A stretch of DNA of 17,637 nt from assembly GCA_035550315.1 (NCBI GenBank), contig DASZPL010000092.1, forward strand, positions 1 to 17,637, in the 5' to 3' direction. The notes beneath the pieces were generated by a model. It worked only from the letters and a program-made list of their open reading frames with translations, did no database searches and was not told where the DNA came from. The stretch comes from DASZPL01 sp035550315 (GTDB lineage Bacteria > Actinomycetota > Actinomycetes > JAFAQI01). The stretch's first letter is position 1, and each line of letters opens with the position of its first letter. Below, in pieces: positions 8,266 to 15,136 of this stretch. The translations under genes were made by a program, and so were the position numbers.

Positions 8266-8672
8266 GACCGATCCCTTTCAAACAATCGGCGCGAGAGCTT
8301 GCTCGCGCCACTCGCGGCACGCGGACGCATGCCCACCCCACCGCCGCGAGCCCCCGGATCAGCCGCTGTGAAGACGGCACACTCTGCACCGGAAATCGGC
8401 TGAAGTAACGGCCTGTACACGGAAATGATCCGAAGTTGACTGACTCGGATGACGCGACCTAGTCACGACGAACCAGACAGGGCGAAGCAGTTCTAAGTCG
8501 TGCGGACCATGACCGCCGATGGCGGCGAAAGCGTCCGCGACGCAACCGCGGGTGCAACGTCGTATCGCTGATACCGGGGTGTGTGTTCGGGGCTGTGCGG
8601 GAACCGGGAACGGCGAGCAGTTCGTCGCCGGACGGGACTAGGAACGGCGCGGTTCGGTTGTCGGTCGGCCGG
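8266..8672. other. Intergenic region carrying the RHS promoter and leader
   Basis: No convincing gene lies in these 407 bases. The RHS ribosome binding site AAAGGGA occupies 8278-8272 on the minus strand, and a leader hairpin lies just upstream of it. An interrupted dyad (ATCCGA at 8428-8433, TCGGAT at 8445-8450) encloses a TTGACT and could be an operator or promoter part. I see no -10 box clear enough to place the RHS promoter. GC is lower here than in the flanking genes. Confidence 0.4.
8288..8309 (-). promoter_or_regulatory. Leader hairpin upstream of the RHS start
   Basis: A perfect 8-bp stem (GGCGCGAG with CTCGCGCC) closes a 6-base loop. It sits 10 nt upstream of the AAAGGGA ribosome binding site in the predicted RHS 5' leader. 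It could affect translation or mRNA stability. A short GC-rich hairpin can also occur by chance in this genome. Confidence 0.3.
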
Positions 8673-8879
8673 TTAGGGAAGCGGTGGCGGCAGGTAGCCG
8701 GCTGGCGGGTGCAGGGCGCGGTACAGCCCGGCGGTCAGGTCGACCAGGGTGGCGCCGGAGGGTGCCGGGTAGCCATGGCGGGCGAGCGCCTCCCCGACGT
8801 CGAGGATCAGCGCGAGGGTGAACCGCTCGTCGGTGGTGCCGAGCCACGGGTAGTCGCGGGCCTGCTCGTCGTCGTCCAC
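8673..8879 (-). CDS. Small hypothetical protein of the mobile element
   Basis: This 68-residue acidic protein starts VDDDEQARDYPWLG, has a central helical region (ERFTLALILDVGEALARHG) and a conserved-looking segment around ATLVDLTAGLYRALH, and ends in a proline-rich tail. I chose GTG at 8879 because GGGAGG lies 8 nt upstream. Two nearer-upstream GTG codons (8885, 8888) overlap that site. The reading frame continues further upstream, but that extension is Arg/Pro-rich and looks non-coding. Small acidic proteins of this kind are found beside integrase and relaxase modules of actinobacterial elements, and I cannot name a family. It is divergent from the toxin-antitoxin-like pair. Its function is unknown, possibly regulatory. 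Confidence 0.6.
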   Translation of the reverse strand: MDDDEQARDYPWLGTTDERFTLALILDVGEALARHGYPAPSGATLVDLTAGLYRALHPPAGYLPPPLP

Positions 8880-9050
8880 GCTCACCACCTCCCGGCCCAC
8901 TCGTAGCGTCCCCTGCGTCGTCCACGGCAGCCGGCCATGGCGCGGCATCGGTGGACAACCGGCCGGCCTGGTGCGGCGTGCGGGAGCCGGGCGGCGCATC
9001 GCCAGGCGTGGACGCCGGCGCACTCCCCGTTGGCTGGCACACTGATAGCC

Positions 9051-9287
9051 GTGACCGCGCAGCAGTGGGAATTGATTTCGACCGATCCGGCGGTGATGGG
9101 TGGGCAGGCGGTGCTCGCCGGGACCCGGGTGCCGGTCAGTGTGATTCTCGACTGCTTGGCGGCGGGCATGACCGATGAGCAGATCGTGGCGGAGTACCCG
9201 ACACTGACGGTTGCCGGCGTGCACGCGGCCGCCGCCTACGGCGCCGCGCTGGCCCGCGAGGAGCTCCTCCCGCTGCCGCCCAGGTGA
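9051..9287 (+). CDS. DUF433 family protein, probable antitoxin
   Basis: This 78-residue protein matches the DUF433 pattern throughout: ISTDPAVMGGQAVLAGTRV, then PVSVILDCLAAGMTDEQIVAEYP and LTVAGVHAAAAYG. DUF433 proteins carry a small helix-turn-helix-like fold and are commonly paired with a DUF5615 PIN-like protein as antitoxin. I chose GTG at 9051. The longer frame upstream has no family similarity. No clear ribosome binding site precedes the GTG, so the message may be leaderless. The stop codon overlaps the next gene's GTG in the sequence GTGA (9284-9287), implying translational coupling. Autoregulation is usual for such pairs but is not shown here. Confidence 0.88.
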   Translation: MTAQQWELISTDPAVMGGQAVLAGTRVPVSVILDCLAAGMTDEQIVAEYPTLTVAGVHAAAAYGAALAREELLPLPPR

Positions 9288-9646
9288 AGGTCAAGCTCGA
9301 CGAGAACATCCCGGTCTCGGCCGCGAGCGCGCTCGCGGCACAGGGCCACGACGTCGACACCGTGCACGGTGAGGGTTTGGCCGGATGTGACGACGCCGCG
9401 GTGCTGCGGGCCGCGACGTCGGCGGGGCGGCTGCTGGTCACCCTGGACCGTGGGCTCGGCGACATTCGCCGCTATCCACCGGGCAGCCACGCCGGGATCG
9501 TCGTCGTGCGGGTGACCGATCAGTCCGCCGCCGCAGTTTACGACGCGGTCGACCGGTTGGCACGCCACCCCGATCTTGTCGCGCTCAGCGGTACCGTCAC
9601 GATCCTGCAGGATGGCCTGCTGCGGGTACGCCGACCGACGCCTTAA
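9284..9646 (+). CDS. DUF5615 family PIN-like protein, probable toxin
   Basis: This 120-residue protein has the hallmarks of the DUF5615 (Mut7-C/PIN-like) family: KLDENIP at the N-terminus (Asp6), GHDVDTV at 21-27, a DD pair at 36-37, and GRLLVTLDRGLGDIR with Asp55 and Asp60. These acidic residues are the expected metal-binding site of a PIN-type ribonuclease fold, so the core looks intact. The usual TLDxDF is TLDRGLGD here, keeping the second acid slightly displaced. Translation starts at GTG, overlapping the antitoxin stop by four bases. As part of an integrative element, the pair may act as an addiction or stabilisation module. RNase activity has been shown for PIN relatives but is inferred here. 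Confidence 0.88.
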   Translation: MKVKLDENIPVSAASALAAQGHDVDTVHGEGLAGCDDAAVLRAATSAGRLLVTLDRGLGDIRRYPPGSHAGIVVVRVTDQSAAAVYDAVDRLARHPDLVALSGTVTILQDGLLRVRRPTP

Positions 9647-9986
9647 CCCACCGGCGGGACCGCTGAGCCGCACCAACGAGTCGATCGACTCGACCGCGCG
9701 GCTGAACCGACCGGCTACCGGCGAACCACAACCATGACCAGCCGACACCGCGTGCCGCGCGGGCCGGGCGCAACGGCCGTTCTGGCCATGGTGGTCACGG
9801 TTACGGTTCGCGTTGTCGACATGGTGCGCCGATGCGCGGAGACCAGCCGACCCCACGGGCGGTAGCGACCGACGGTGTCCCCGATCGGCCGCGCTCCGAC
9901 GGGCCGGGGGACCTTCCGGGGGACGGCTCGGGCGGATCCTCGCCGGTCATGGCGATCCGACCACGACCATCGCGGCGGGGTGCACG
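9647..9986. other. Non-coding region upstream of the relaxase; candidate oriT zone
   Basis: I see no protein-like reading frame in these 340 bases. The reading frame open from 9813 into the relaxase is Arg/Pro-rich and unlike the relaxase family. The region holds a 38-bp interrupted dyad (9666-9703), a short AACGGCCGTT palindrome near 9770-9780, and a repeated CCGGGGGAC around 9903-9925. Relaxase genes often lie beside their own transfer origin, so this is the most likely oriT location in the window. No known nic sequence was recognised. Confidence 0.4.
9666..9703. repeat. 38-bp symmetric dyad with perfect 16-bp palindrome
   Basis: The core CGAGTCGATCGACTCG (9677-9692) is a perfect palindrome. 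AGCCGC (9666-9671) and GCGGCT (9698-9703) form an outer perfect arm pair at equal distance, separated from the core by 5 unpaired bases on each side. No T-run follows, so it is not an obvious intrinsic terminator. It could be an operator, an oriT hairpin or a partial transcription stop after the toxin-antitoxin-like pair. Confidence 0.55.
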
Positions 9987-12875
9987 GTGGTGATCTCGGT
10001 GCGACCGCTGGCCGGTGGCGGCGCGGCGGACTATTACCTGCGCCGGGAGGCCGGCTGTCAGCTGGGCTACTACCTGGACCCGGGGGAGCCGGTCGGCCGA
10101 TGGTTGGGCCGCGGTGCCGGTGCGCTCGAGCTGCGCGGTCCACTCGACCAGGCAGGCGAGCTGGCGTTGCGGCGGCTGCTGGGTGGCGCGCATCCGGTCA
10201 CCGGCGAGCAGCTGACCCGCCCCGTCTGGCGGGCCGAGCCGTCCAGCCGGCTACCCGCCCGACCGCTCGTCACCGCAATCGAGCAGGCTGCCCGAACCCG
10301 GCGGTTGGATGTGCCCTGGCTGCTCGGCGACGAGCGGCTGGCCGACACCTATCTCGGTGTGGCGGCGGCTGCGGCCCGCCGGCCATTCACCCGGTCGCTG
10401 GACCCACGGGTGGCGCAGCGGTTGGCCACCGCGGCCGGACTGGACCCGGTCGCGGTCTTCCGGACGGCGGACGGGACTGACGCGTTTGGCCCGGCGCTCG
10501 GCCGGGCGGGCGACCGGTATGACGCCCGCAACCGGGGCTATGACGTCTGCGTGTCGGCGCCGAAGAGCGTCTCCACGCTTTATGCGCTCGCCGACGCCGC
10601 CATCGCCGTCGCCATCCGGTGCTCACATGAAGTGGCGGCGGCGAGCGCGCTCGGTTATCTCGACCGGGAGACCAGCCACGGGCTGCGCGGGCACCAAGGC
10701 CACGGCCAACGTGCCGCCCGAATCACTACGAACGGGTTCATCGCGGCCGCGTTCTCGCATGAGACGAGTCGAGCGGATGACCCGCAGTTACACACCCACA
10801 TGGTCGTTGCGAACCTGACCCACGGTGCCGACGGGAAGTGGAGTGCGATCGACTCGCGGTCGTTGTACTGGCACGCGACCACCGCCAGCTACCTCTACCA
10901 CGCCGTGCTTCGCTCCGAGCTCACCCGCACCCTGGGGGTGGGCTGGACCAGCGTCGACCACGGCATCGCCGAAGTCCTCGGCGTCCCGACCGATCTGCAG
11001 CGGGCGTTCTCCAGCCGCCGCACGGCGATCGACGCCGCCCTCGCGACGACTGGTCGGAGCGATCCGGCGGCCGCGCAGCGGGCGTGCCTGGCCACCCGCC
11101 CCGCGAAACAGCCTCGCGACCCAGCCCAACTGCGGGCGCGGTGGGCGGCTATTGCCCGGCAGGTCGGCTACCGGCCCGTCGAGCTGGTCGCCGGAGTCAG
11201 GGCCGCGCCACCGCCGGCCGCAGTCGATGTCCAGCGGGTTGTCCGGGAGCTGACCGGGTCAGCCGGGCTGACCCGCCGACACACCACCGTCGCGCGCCGA
11301 GACATCCTGCAATCCCTCTGCGAAGCGCTGCCCGCTGGCACGCCGGTCAGCCTGCCCTCGCTCGATCAGCTGACCGACCTCGTCACCGCCGAACCGCGCC
11401 TCGTCGTACCGCTGCGCGGGACAGCCGACGAGCCCCGCTACAGCACCGCCGAACTGCTGGCCACCGAACGACGTGCTTTGAAGGTTGCGGCGGTGCTGCG
11501 CGCGTCACCGACTGGTCGCGCCGCCCCCTGTTTGCCCGGCCGATCACTGACCGCCGAGCAACGGCGGGTCGCCCGACATCTCACCCTCGACGACAAGCAG
11601 TTGACCGTGCTGGTCGGGCCGGCCGGCTCCGGCAAGACCGCCACCCTGGCCGCCGCCCACCGCGGCTGGCGGGCCGGTGGCGTCCCGGTGCATGGCGCCG
11701 CCGTCGCGGCGCTAGCGGCTCGCGGGCTGCAGGCCGCCACCGGCATTCCATCCACCACCCTGACCCGGCTACTCGCCGACCTGGACCGGATCGACCCGCG
11801 CACCGGCCGCGCGGCCGGCTGCCTGCCCGGCACCACCCTGGTCATCGACGAGGCGGGCATGATCGACACCCGCACCCTCGCCCGGCTGCTCGACCACGCC
11901 TATAACTCAAGCGCCCGGCTCGTGCTGGTCGGCGATCCGAGTCAGCTACCCGAGATCGACGCCGGCGGCCTCTTCGCCGCCCTCACCCAGGCGCCCGACA
12001 CCCTGACGCTGGCCGGCAACGTGCGGCAGGTCTGCGAGTGGGAACGCGACGCGCTCGCCCAGCTTCGCGCTGGCCGCACCGCCGAAGCTCTCACCGCCTA
12101 CTTCGACGCCGGTCGCATCCATGTCCACCGTGAGACGGCCGACGTGCACGCAGCGGTGGCCAGCGACTACCTGCAGACCGCCGCCTCGCCCGAGGCCGCC
12201 GGCCGAGCCGTCATCCTCACCTCGACGCGCACCGAGGCGGCCGCGCTGAACGCCACCATTCGGCGCGAGTTGTCGCGGCGCGGTCACTTGCACGGCCCAG
12301 CCGTCTCGGTGCCCACGCCCGGCGGCACGGTGGAATTCGCGGTCGGTGACGCCGTCCTCGTTACCCGTAACCACCGCGGCTATGGCGTGCTCAACGGCAC
12401 CAGCGGCCACGTTGCCGGTGTCGACCCGGAAGGCCAGGCGATCCGCATCGTCGACGCCGACGGCGGCGAACATCACCTCGACCGGCGGCTGCTCGCCACC
12501 GGCGACGTGCAACACGGCTACGCGATGACGGTCCACAAGGCTCAAGGCGCCACCATCGACGTCGCGTTGGTCAGCGGCACGACCGCCCTGACGAAGGAAG
12601 CCGGCTACGTCGCGTTGTCCCGCGGCCGGACCGCCAACCACCTCTACACCACCCCCGACGACGTGCACGCCGTCGCCCGCAACGGCGGAGAGCTGGGTTC
12701 GCGGCTGGTCGCCACGGTCGACCGACTCGCCGTGCAGCTCGGCCGCACTCGTCGGCACCGCCTCGCCAGCAGCTACTCGCTCGACCCCGGGCTGACCGCA
12801 CAACGGCGAATCCGATCCGATCCCCCACAGTTCCACAACCGATCCGATCCGCTCTCTAGAGGACTGTCCCGATGA
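9987..12875 (+). CDS. MobF-family (TrwC/TraI-type) conjugative relaxase with helicase domain
   Basis: This protein of about 962 residues nicks and unwinds DNA at the transfer origin during conjugation. The N-terminal relaxase domain carries two tyrosine pairs (Tyr16/17, Tyr28/29), as in TrwC, the family motif VCVSAPKSVSTLYAL, and the metal-binding histidine motif PQLHTHMVV near residue 267. The C-terminal RecD-like helicase has Walker A GPAGSGKT (about 544), Walker B VIDEAGMID (about 618), VGDPSQLPE, TVHKAQG (about 848) and a final VALSRGRT. I chose GTG at 9987 (GTG at 9990 is equivalent), preceded by GGGG, because the family starts just before this ISVRPL segment. The longer frame to 9813 is not conserved-looking. 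The stop overlaps the excisionase ATG. All motifs look intact. Confidence 0.95.
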   Translation: MVISVRPLAGGGAADYYLRREAGCQLGYYLDPGEPVGRWLGRGAGALELRGPLDQAGELALRRLLGGAHPVTGEQLTRPVWRAEPSSRLPARPLVTAIEQAARTRRLDVPWLLGDERLADTYLGVAAAAARRPFTRSLDPRVAQRLATAAGLDPVAVFRTADGTDAFGPALGRAGDRYDARNRGYDVCVSAPKSVSTLYALADAAIAVAIRCSHEVAAASALGYLDRETSHGLRGHQGHGQRAARITTNGFIAAAFSHETSRADDPQLHTHMVVANLTHGADGKWSAIDSRSLYWHATTASYLYHAVLRSELTRTLGVGWTSVDHGIAEVLGVPTDLQRAFSSRRTAIDAALATTGRSDPAAAQRACLATRPAKQPRDPAQLRARWAAIARQVGYRPVELVAGVRAAPPPAAVDVQRVVRELTGSAGLTRRHTTVARRDILQSLCEALPAGTPVSLPSLDQLTDLVTAEPRLVVPLRGTADEPRYSTAELLATERRALKVAAVLRASPTGRAAPCLPGRSLTAEQRRVARHLTLDDKQLTVLVGPAGSGKTATLAAAHRGWRAGGVPVHGAAVAALAARGLQAATGIPSTTLTRLLADLDRIDPRTGRAAGCLPGTTLVIDEAGMIDTRTLARLLDHAYNSSARLVLVGDPSQLPEIDAGGLFAALTQAPDTLTLAGNVRQVCEWERDALAQLRAGRTAEALTAYFDAGRIHVHRETADVHAAVASDYLQTAASPEAAGRAVILTSTRTEAAALNATIRRELSRRGHLHGPAVSVPTPGGTVEFAVGDAVLVTRNHRGYGVLNGTSGHVAGVDPEGQAIRIVDADGGEHHLDRRLLATGDVQHGYAMTVHKAQGATIDVALVSGTTALTKEAGYVALSRGRTANHLYTTPDDVHAVARNGGELGSRLVATVDRLAVQLGRTRRHRLASSYSLDPGLTAQRRIRSDPPQFHNRSDPLSRGLSR
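12812..12850. repeat. Pair of 12-bp direct repeats before the excisionase gene
   Basis: CCGATCCGATCC occurs at 12812-12823 and 12839-12850, 27 bp apart, inside the last codons of the relaxase (encoding RSDP twice). Each copy is itself a GATCC tandem. The position just ahead of the xis start would suit an excisionase or integrase arm-type site, or an operator. Chance within coding sequence is possible. Confidence 0.35.
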
Positions 12876-13099
12876 ACCCGTCCCTGAGCAGTGCCGTCGC
12901 CGACGCCGAGCATCCGGTCGGCCGGCTGTTGCTGACCCCCGCAGAAGCCGCCGAGGCCCTTGGCATCGGGCGTTCGAAGCTGTACGAGTTGATGCGGGCC
13001 GGCGTCGTCGAGTCGGTGCTGATCGGGACGGCGCGACGGATCCCGGCCGACGGGCTCGCCGCGTACGTCAGCACGCTGCGCGAGCACCTGTCCGGGTAA
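12872..13099 (+). CDS. xis: Excisionase / helix-turn-helix DNA-binding protein
   Basis: This 75-residue protein has the MerR-like winged helix-turn-helix of the excisionase family: LLTPAEAAEALGIGRSKLYELMRAG (about residues 20-44), then the wing VLIGTARRIPADGLAAYVSTL. Such proteins bend DNA at the attachment site and steer the integrase toward excision. Its ATG overlaps the relaxase stop in ATGA, and its stop is 11 nt before the integrase start, so relaxase, xis and int form one operon. Coupling excision to the relaxase would tie element release to transfer. The alternative, a plain transcriptional regulator of the element, cannot be excluded. Confidence 0.88.
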   Translation: MNPSLSSAVADAEHPVGRLLLTPAEAAEALGIGRSKLYELMRAGVVESVLIGTARRIPADGLAAYVSTLREHLSG

Positions 13100-13110
13100 G
13101 AGGAGCCACG

Positions 13111-14448
13111 ATGGCACGGCGCGGAAACGGCGAAGGCAGCATCTACCAGGATGCGGACGGCCGGTGGCGCGGGTACGTCGACCTCGGATACGTCAATGGC
13201 AAGCGGTCACGCAAGTACCTCAGTGGCCGCACCCGCAAGGAGGTGGCGGCCGGGCTACGCCGGGCGGTCGACGCTCGTGATGCCGGCGCGGTGCAGGTCG
13301 GCGCGAAGCCGATCAGTTTCGGCGAGTGGTTGACGTTCTACGTCGACACCATCGCGGCGGCTAAGGTCCGTCCGTCGACGCTGGCCGGCTACCGCGGCTA
13401 CATCACCCGCCGGATCATCCCGGCGCTCGGGCATCTGCGGATCGACAAGCTGCAGCCCGAACATTTGGAAGCGTTCTACCGGGCCAGCCATGACGACGGG
13501 ATGGCACCGGCCAGCGTGCTGCAGATGCACCGGATCATCTCGCGGTCGCTGAAGGTCGCGCACCGCCGCGGCCGGATCGCCCGCAACGTCGCCACCCTGG
13601 TCGACGCGCCCAGTGTCAACCGGGAGGAGATCGAGCCGCTCAGCGCGACCGAGGCCCGCGCTGTACTCGACGCCGCGGCCGGGCGGCGGAACGCGGCCCG
13701 CTGGTCGGTCGCCCTCGCCCTTGGGCTCCGGCAAGGCGAGGCGCTCGGCCTGCAATGGCCGGACATCGACCTCGACACCGGCGTACTGCGGGTGCGCCGC
13801 GCGCTGCAGCGCATCCAAGGACGAAGCCTCACCCTGGTGCCGCCGAAAAGCCGCGCCGGCAGCCGCAGCATCGTGCTACCAGCGCCGCTGGTCGCCCAGC
13901 TGAAAGAGCACCGGGCGCAGCAAAACCAGGAGCGGCTGCGCGCCGGCTCAATGTGGCACGACGGCAGCTTCGTCTTCACCACCCCGACCGGCACCCCCGT
14001 CGACCCGCGCAACGACTACCGCGCCTGGCGCAACCTGCTGCGCGACGCCAGCGTCCGCCCCGCCCGGCTGCACGACGCCCGGCACACCGCCGCCACCCTG
14101 CTCCTGGCACAAGGCGTGCCGCCACGGGTCGTCATGCAGGTCCTCGGACACAGCCAGATCACATTGACCCTCGGCACCTACAGCCACGTCATCCCGGAGC
14201 TCGCCGAGGCCGCCGCCGAAGCCATGAGCCGCGCACTGTGGGACGCGCAGCAGAGCACTCCGACGGCTGGCACCGACCCCGCCGACGAACTTAACGGCAA
14301 TGAATTGGCTGCCACAATGGCTGCCAATCGCGTAAAGCTAGACCGATCCAGTCCAGTTACACCCGGTCTGACCAGGCAAAACGCGGTGGGCCGCCCGGGG
14401 ATCGAACCCGGAACCCGCGGATTAAAAGTCCGCTGCTCTGCCAGTTGA
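13111..14448 (+). CDS. int: Tyrosine site-specific integrase
   Basis: This 445-residue phage-type integrase inserts the element at tRNA-Lys. The N-terminal arm-binding domain (GEGSIYQDADGRWRGYVDLG) and SAM-like core-binding domain (about 65-165) precede the catalytic domain (about 170-375). The catalytic set is complete: Arg207 in ALGLRQGE, Lys246 in PPKSRAG, His321 and Arg324 in LHDARHT, His347 in LGHSQ, and nucleophile Tyr357 in TYSHV. A GAGGAG ribosome binding site lies 6-7 nt before the ATG. The last 20 codons, encoding GRPGIEPGTRGLKV and neighbours, are antisense to the tRNA-Lys gene. They are a by-product of integration, so the native C-terminus in the excised circle probably differs. 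Confidence 0.96.
   Translation: MARRGNGEGSIYQDADGRWRGYVDLGYVNGKRSRKYLSGRTRKEVAAGLRRAVDARDAGAVQVGAKPISFGEWLTFYVDTIAAAKVRPSTLAGYRGYITRRIIPALGHLRIDKLQPEHLEAFYRASHDDGMAPASVLQMHRIISRSLKVAHRRGRIARNVATLVDAPSVNREEIEPLSATEARAVLDAAAGRRNAARWSVALALGLRQGEALGLQWPDIDLDTGVLRVRRALQRIQGRSLTLVPPKSRAGSRSIVLPAPLVAQLKEHRAQQNQERLRAGSMWHDGSFVFTTPTGTPVDPRNDYRAWRNLLRDASVRPARLHDARHTAATLLLAQGVPPRVVMQVLGHSQITLTLGTYSHVIPELAEAAAEAMSRALWDAQQSTPTAGTDPADELNGNELAATMAANRVKLDRSSPVTPGLTRQNAVGRPGIEPGTRGLKVRCSAS
14387..14412. other. Probable attachment site at the tRNA-Lys 3' end
   Basis: The integrase gene ends inside the tRNA from the 3' side, the classic arrangement in which the element carries a copy of the tRNA 3' end that restores the host gene. 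The crossover should lie within the T arm and acceptor stem. I found no second copy of this segment elsewhere in the window, so the exact length and the other att end are unknown. Confidence 0.6.
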
Positions 14449-14459
14449 GCTAACGGCCC
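14387..14459 (-). tRNA. tRNA-Lys (anticodon UUU)
   Basis: A complete 73-nt cloverleaf reads 5' to 3' on the minus strand. The acceptor stem GGGCCGT pairs with GCGGCCC (one G-U). The D arm contains TAGCTCAACTGGCAGAGC. The anticodon loop CTTTTAA has UUU at 14426-14424. The T arm is CCGGG-TTCGATC-CCCGG, and the discriminator base is A. CCA is not encoded, since the next bases are CCG. The gene is intact although the integrase reading frame runs through it on the other strand. Confidence 0.97.
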
Positions 14460-14462
14460 GGT

Positions 14463-14482
14463 CGGCGGTGGTTGCGCCGCCG
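14463..14482. terminator. GC-rich hairpin between the TMEM175-like gene and tRNA-Lys
   Basis: CGGCGG and CCGCCG form a 6-bp stem around an 8-base loop, 4 nt upstream of the tRNA 5' end. It may be a U-less terminator for the minus-strand gene ending at 14514, or chance. No T-run is present on either strand. Confidence 0.25.
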
Positions 14483-14513
14483 TCGATCGAAGGGTACCGG
14501 CGACGGTCGGCGA

Positions 14514-15113
14514 TCACGCCTCGCCGGTGCCGTCTCTGCTTCCGGCCAGCCGCGACTCGACCCGGCGATCCGGGATCAGCCACATCAGCGAGACGACGAC
14601 GTACAAAGCCAGTGAGATCCACCGGTCGACGAGCGCGATCGGGATGGCGACCGCGTAGACCGCCGGCGAGATCCGCCCCTTCACGTCGCGACCGACCGCC
14701 GCCGCCAGCAGCGAGTCCGTGCCGTGCTCTCTGATGATCGCCGCCTGCAACAGGTAGTAGGCGACGGCGGCGAGCAACAGCACGACGCCGTAGGCGGCAG
14801 TCGGCCCCTTGGCGAAGTGGTTCTCGCCCATCCAGCCGGTCGCGAACGGAAACAGCGACAGCCAGAACAGCAGGTGCAGGTTCGCCCAGAGGATGCGCCC
14901 GTTGATGCGCTCGGTGGCCTGCAGCAGGTGGTGGTGGTTGTTCCAGTAGATGCCGAGGTTGACGAAGCTCAGAACGTACGTCGCGAAGATCGGCGCGACC
15001 GGCCGGAGGGCAGCCGCATCCGTGCCGTGCGGCACCTTTAGTTCGAGCACCATGATCGTGATCAGGATGGCGATGACGCCGTCGCTGAACGCCTCGAGCC
15101 GACCCTTGGGCAC
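14514..15113 (-). CDS. TMEM175-like (DUF1211) integral membrane protein
   Basis: This 199-residue membrane protein opens with the family hallmark RLEAFSDGVIAILITIMVLE, the pore-lining first helix with the FSDG motif of bacterial TMEM175-type potassium-permeable channels. Several more hydrophobic segments follow, including an HHHLLQATERING stretch typical of the family, and the length fits a single six-helix repeat. I chose GTG at 15113 because the family begins just before RLEAFSDG. The longer frame upstream overlaps the glycosyltransferase gene and is not conserved-looking. The ribosome binding site is weak. It starts 23 nt after the glycosyltransferase stop and is probably co-transcribed with it. 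Ion selectivity cannot be judged from sequence. Confidence 0.88.
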   Translation of the reverse strand: MPKGRLEAFSDGVIAILITIMVLELKVPHGTDAAALRPVAPIFATYVLSFVNLGIYWNNHHHLLQATERINGRILWANLHLLFWLSLFPFATGWMGENHFAKGPTAAYGVVLLLAAVAYYLLQAAIIREHGTDSLLAAAVGRDVKGRISPAVYAVAIPIALVDRWISLALYVVVSLMWLIPDRRVESRLAGSRDGTGEA

Positions 15114-15136
15114 GGCCTGAGAGTAAGCCGGGCCGA

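Noticed and set aside
8583..8906. 107-codon plus-strand frame
   Set aside because: It is opposite the small minus-strand gene, which has the better ribosome binding site and composition.
9813..9986. Upstream extension of the relaxase reading frame to an ATG
   Set aside because: The added 58 residues are Arg/Pro/Gly-rich and precede the expected family start. The region also carries palindromes suited to non-coding function.
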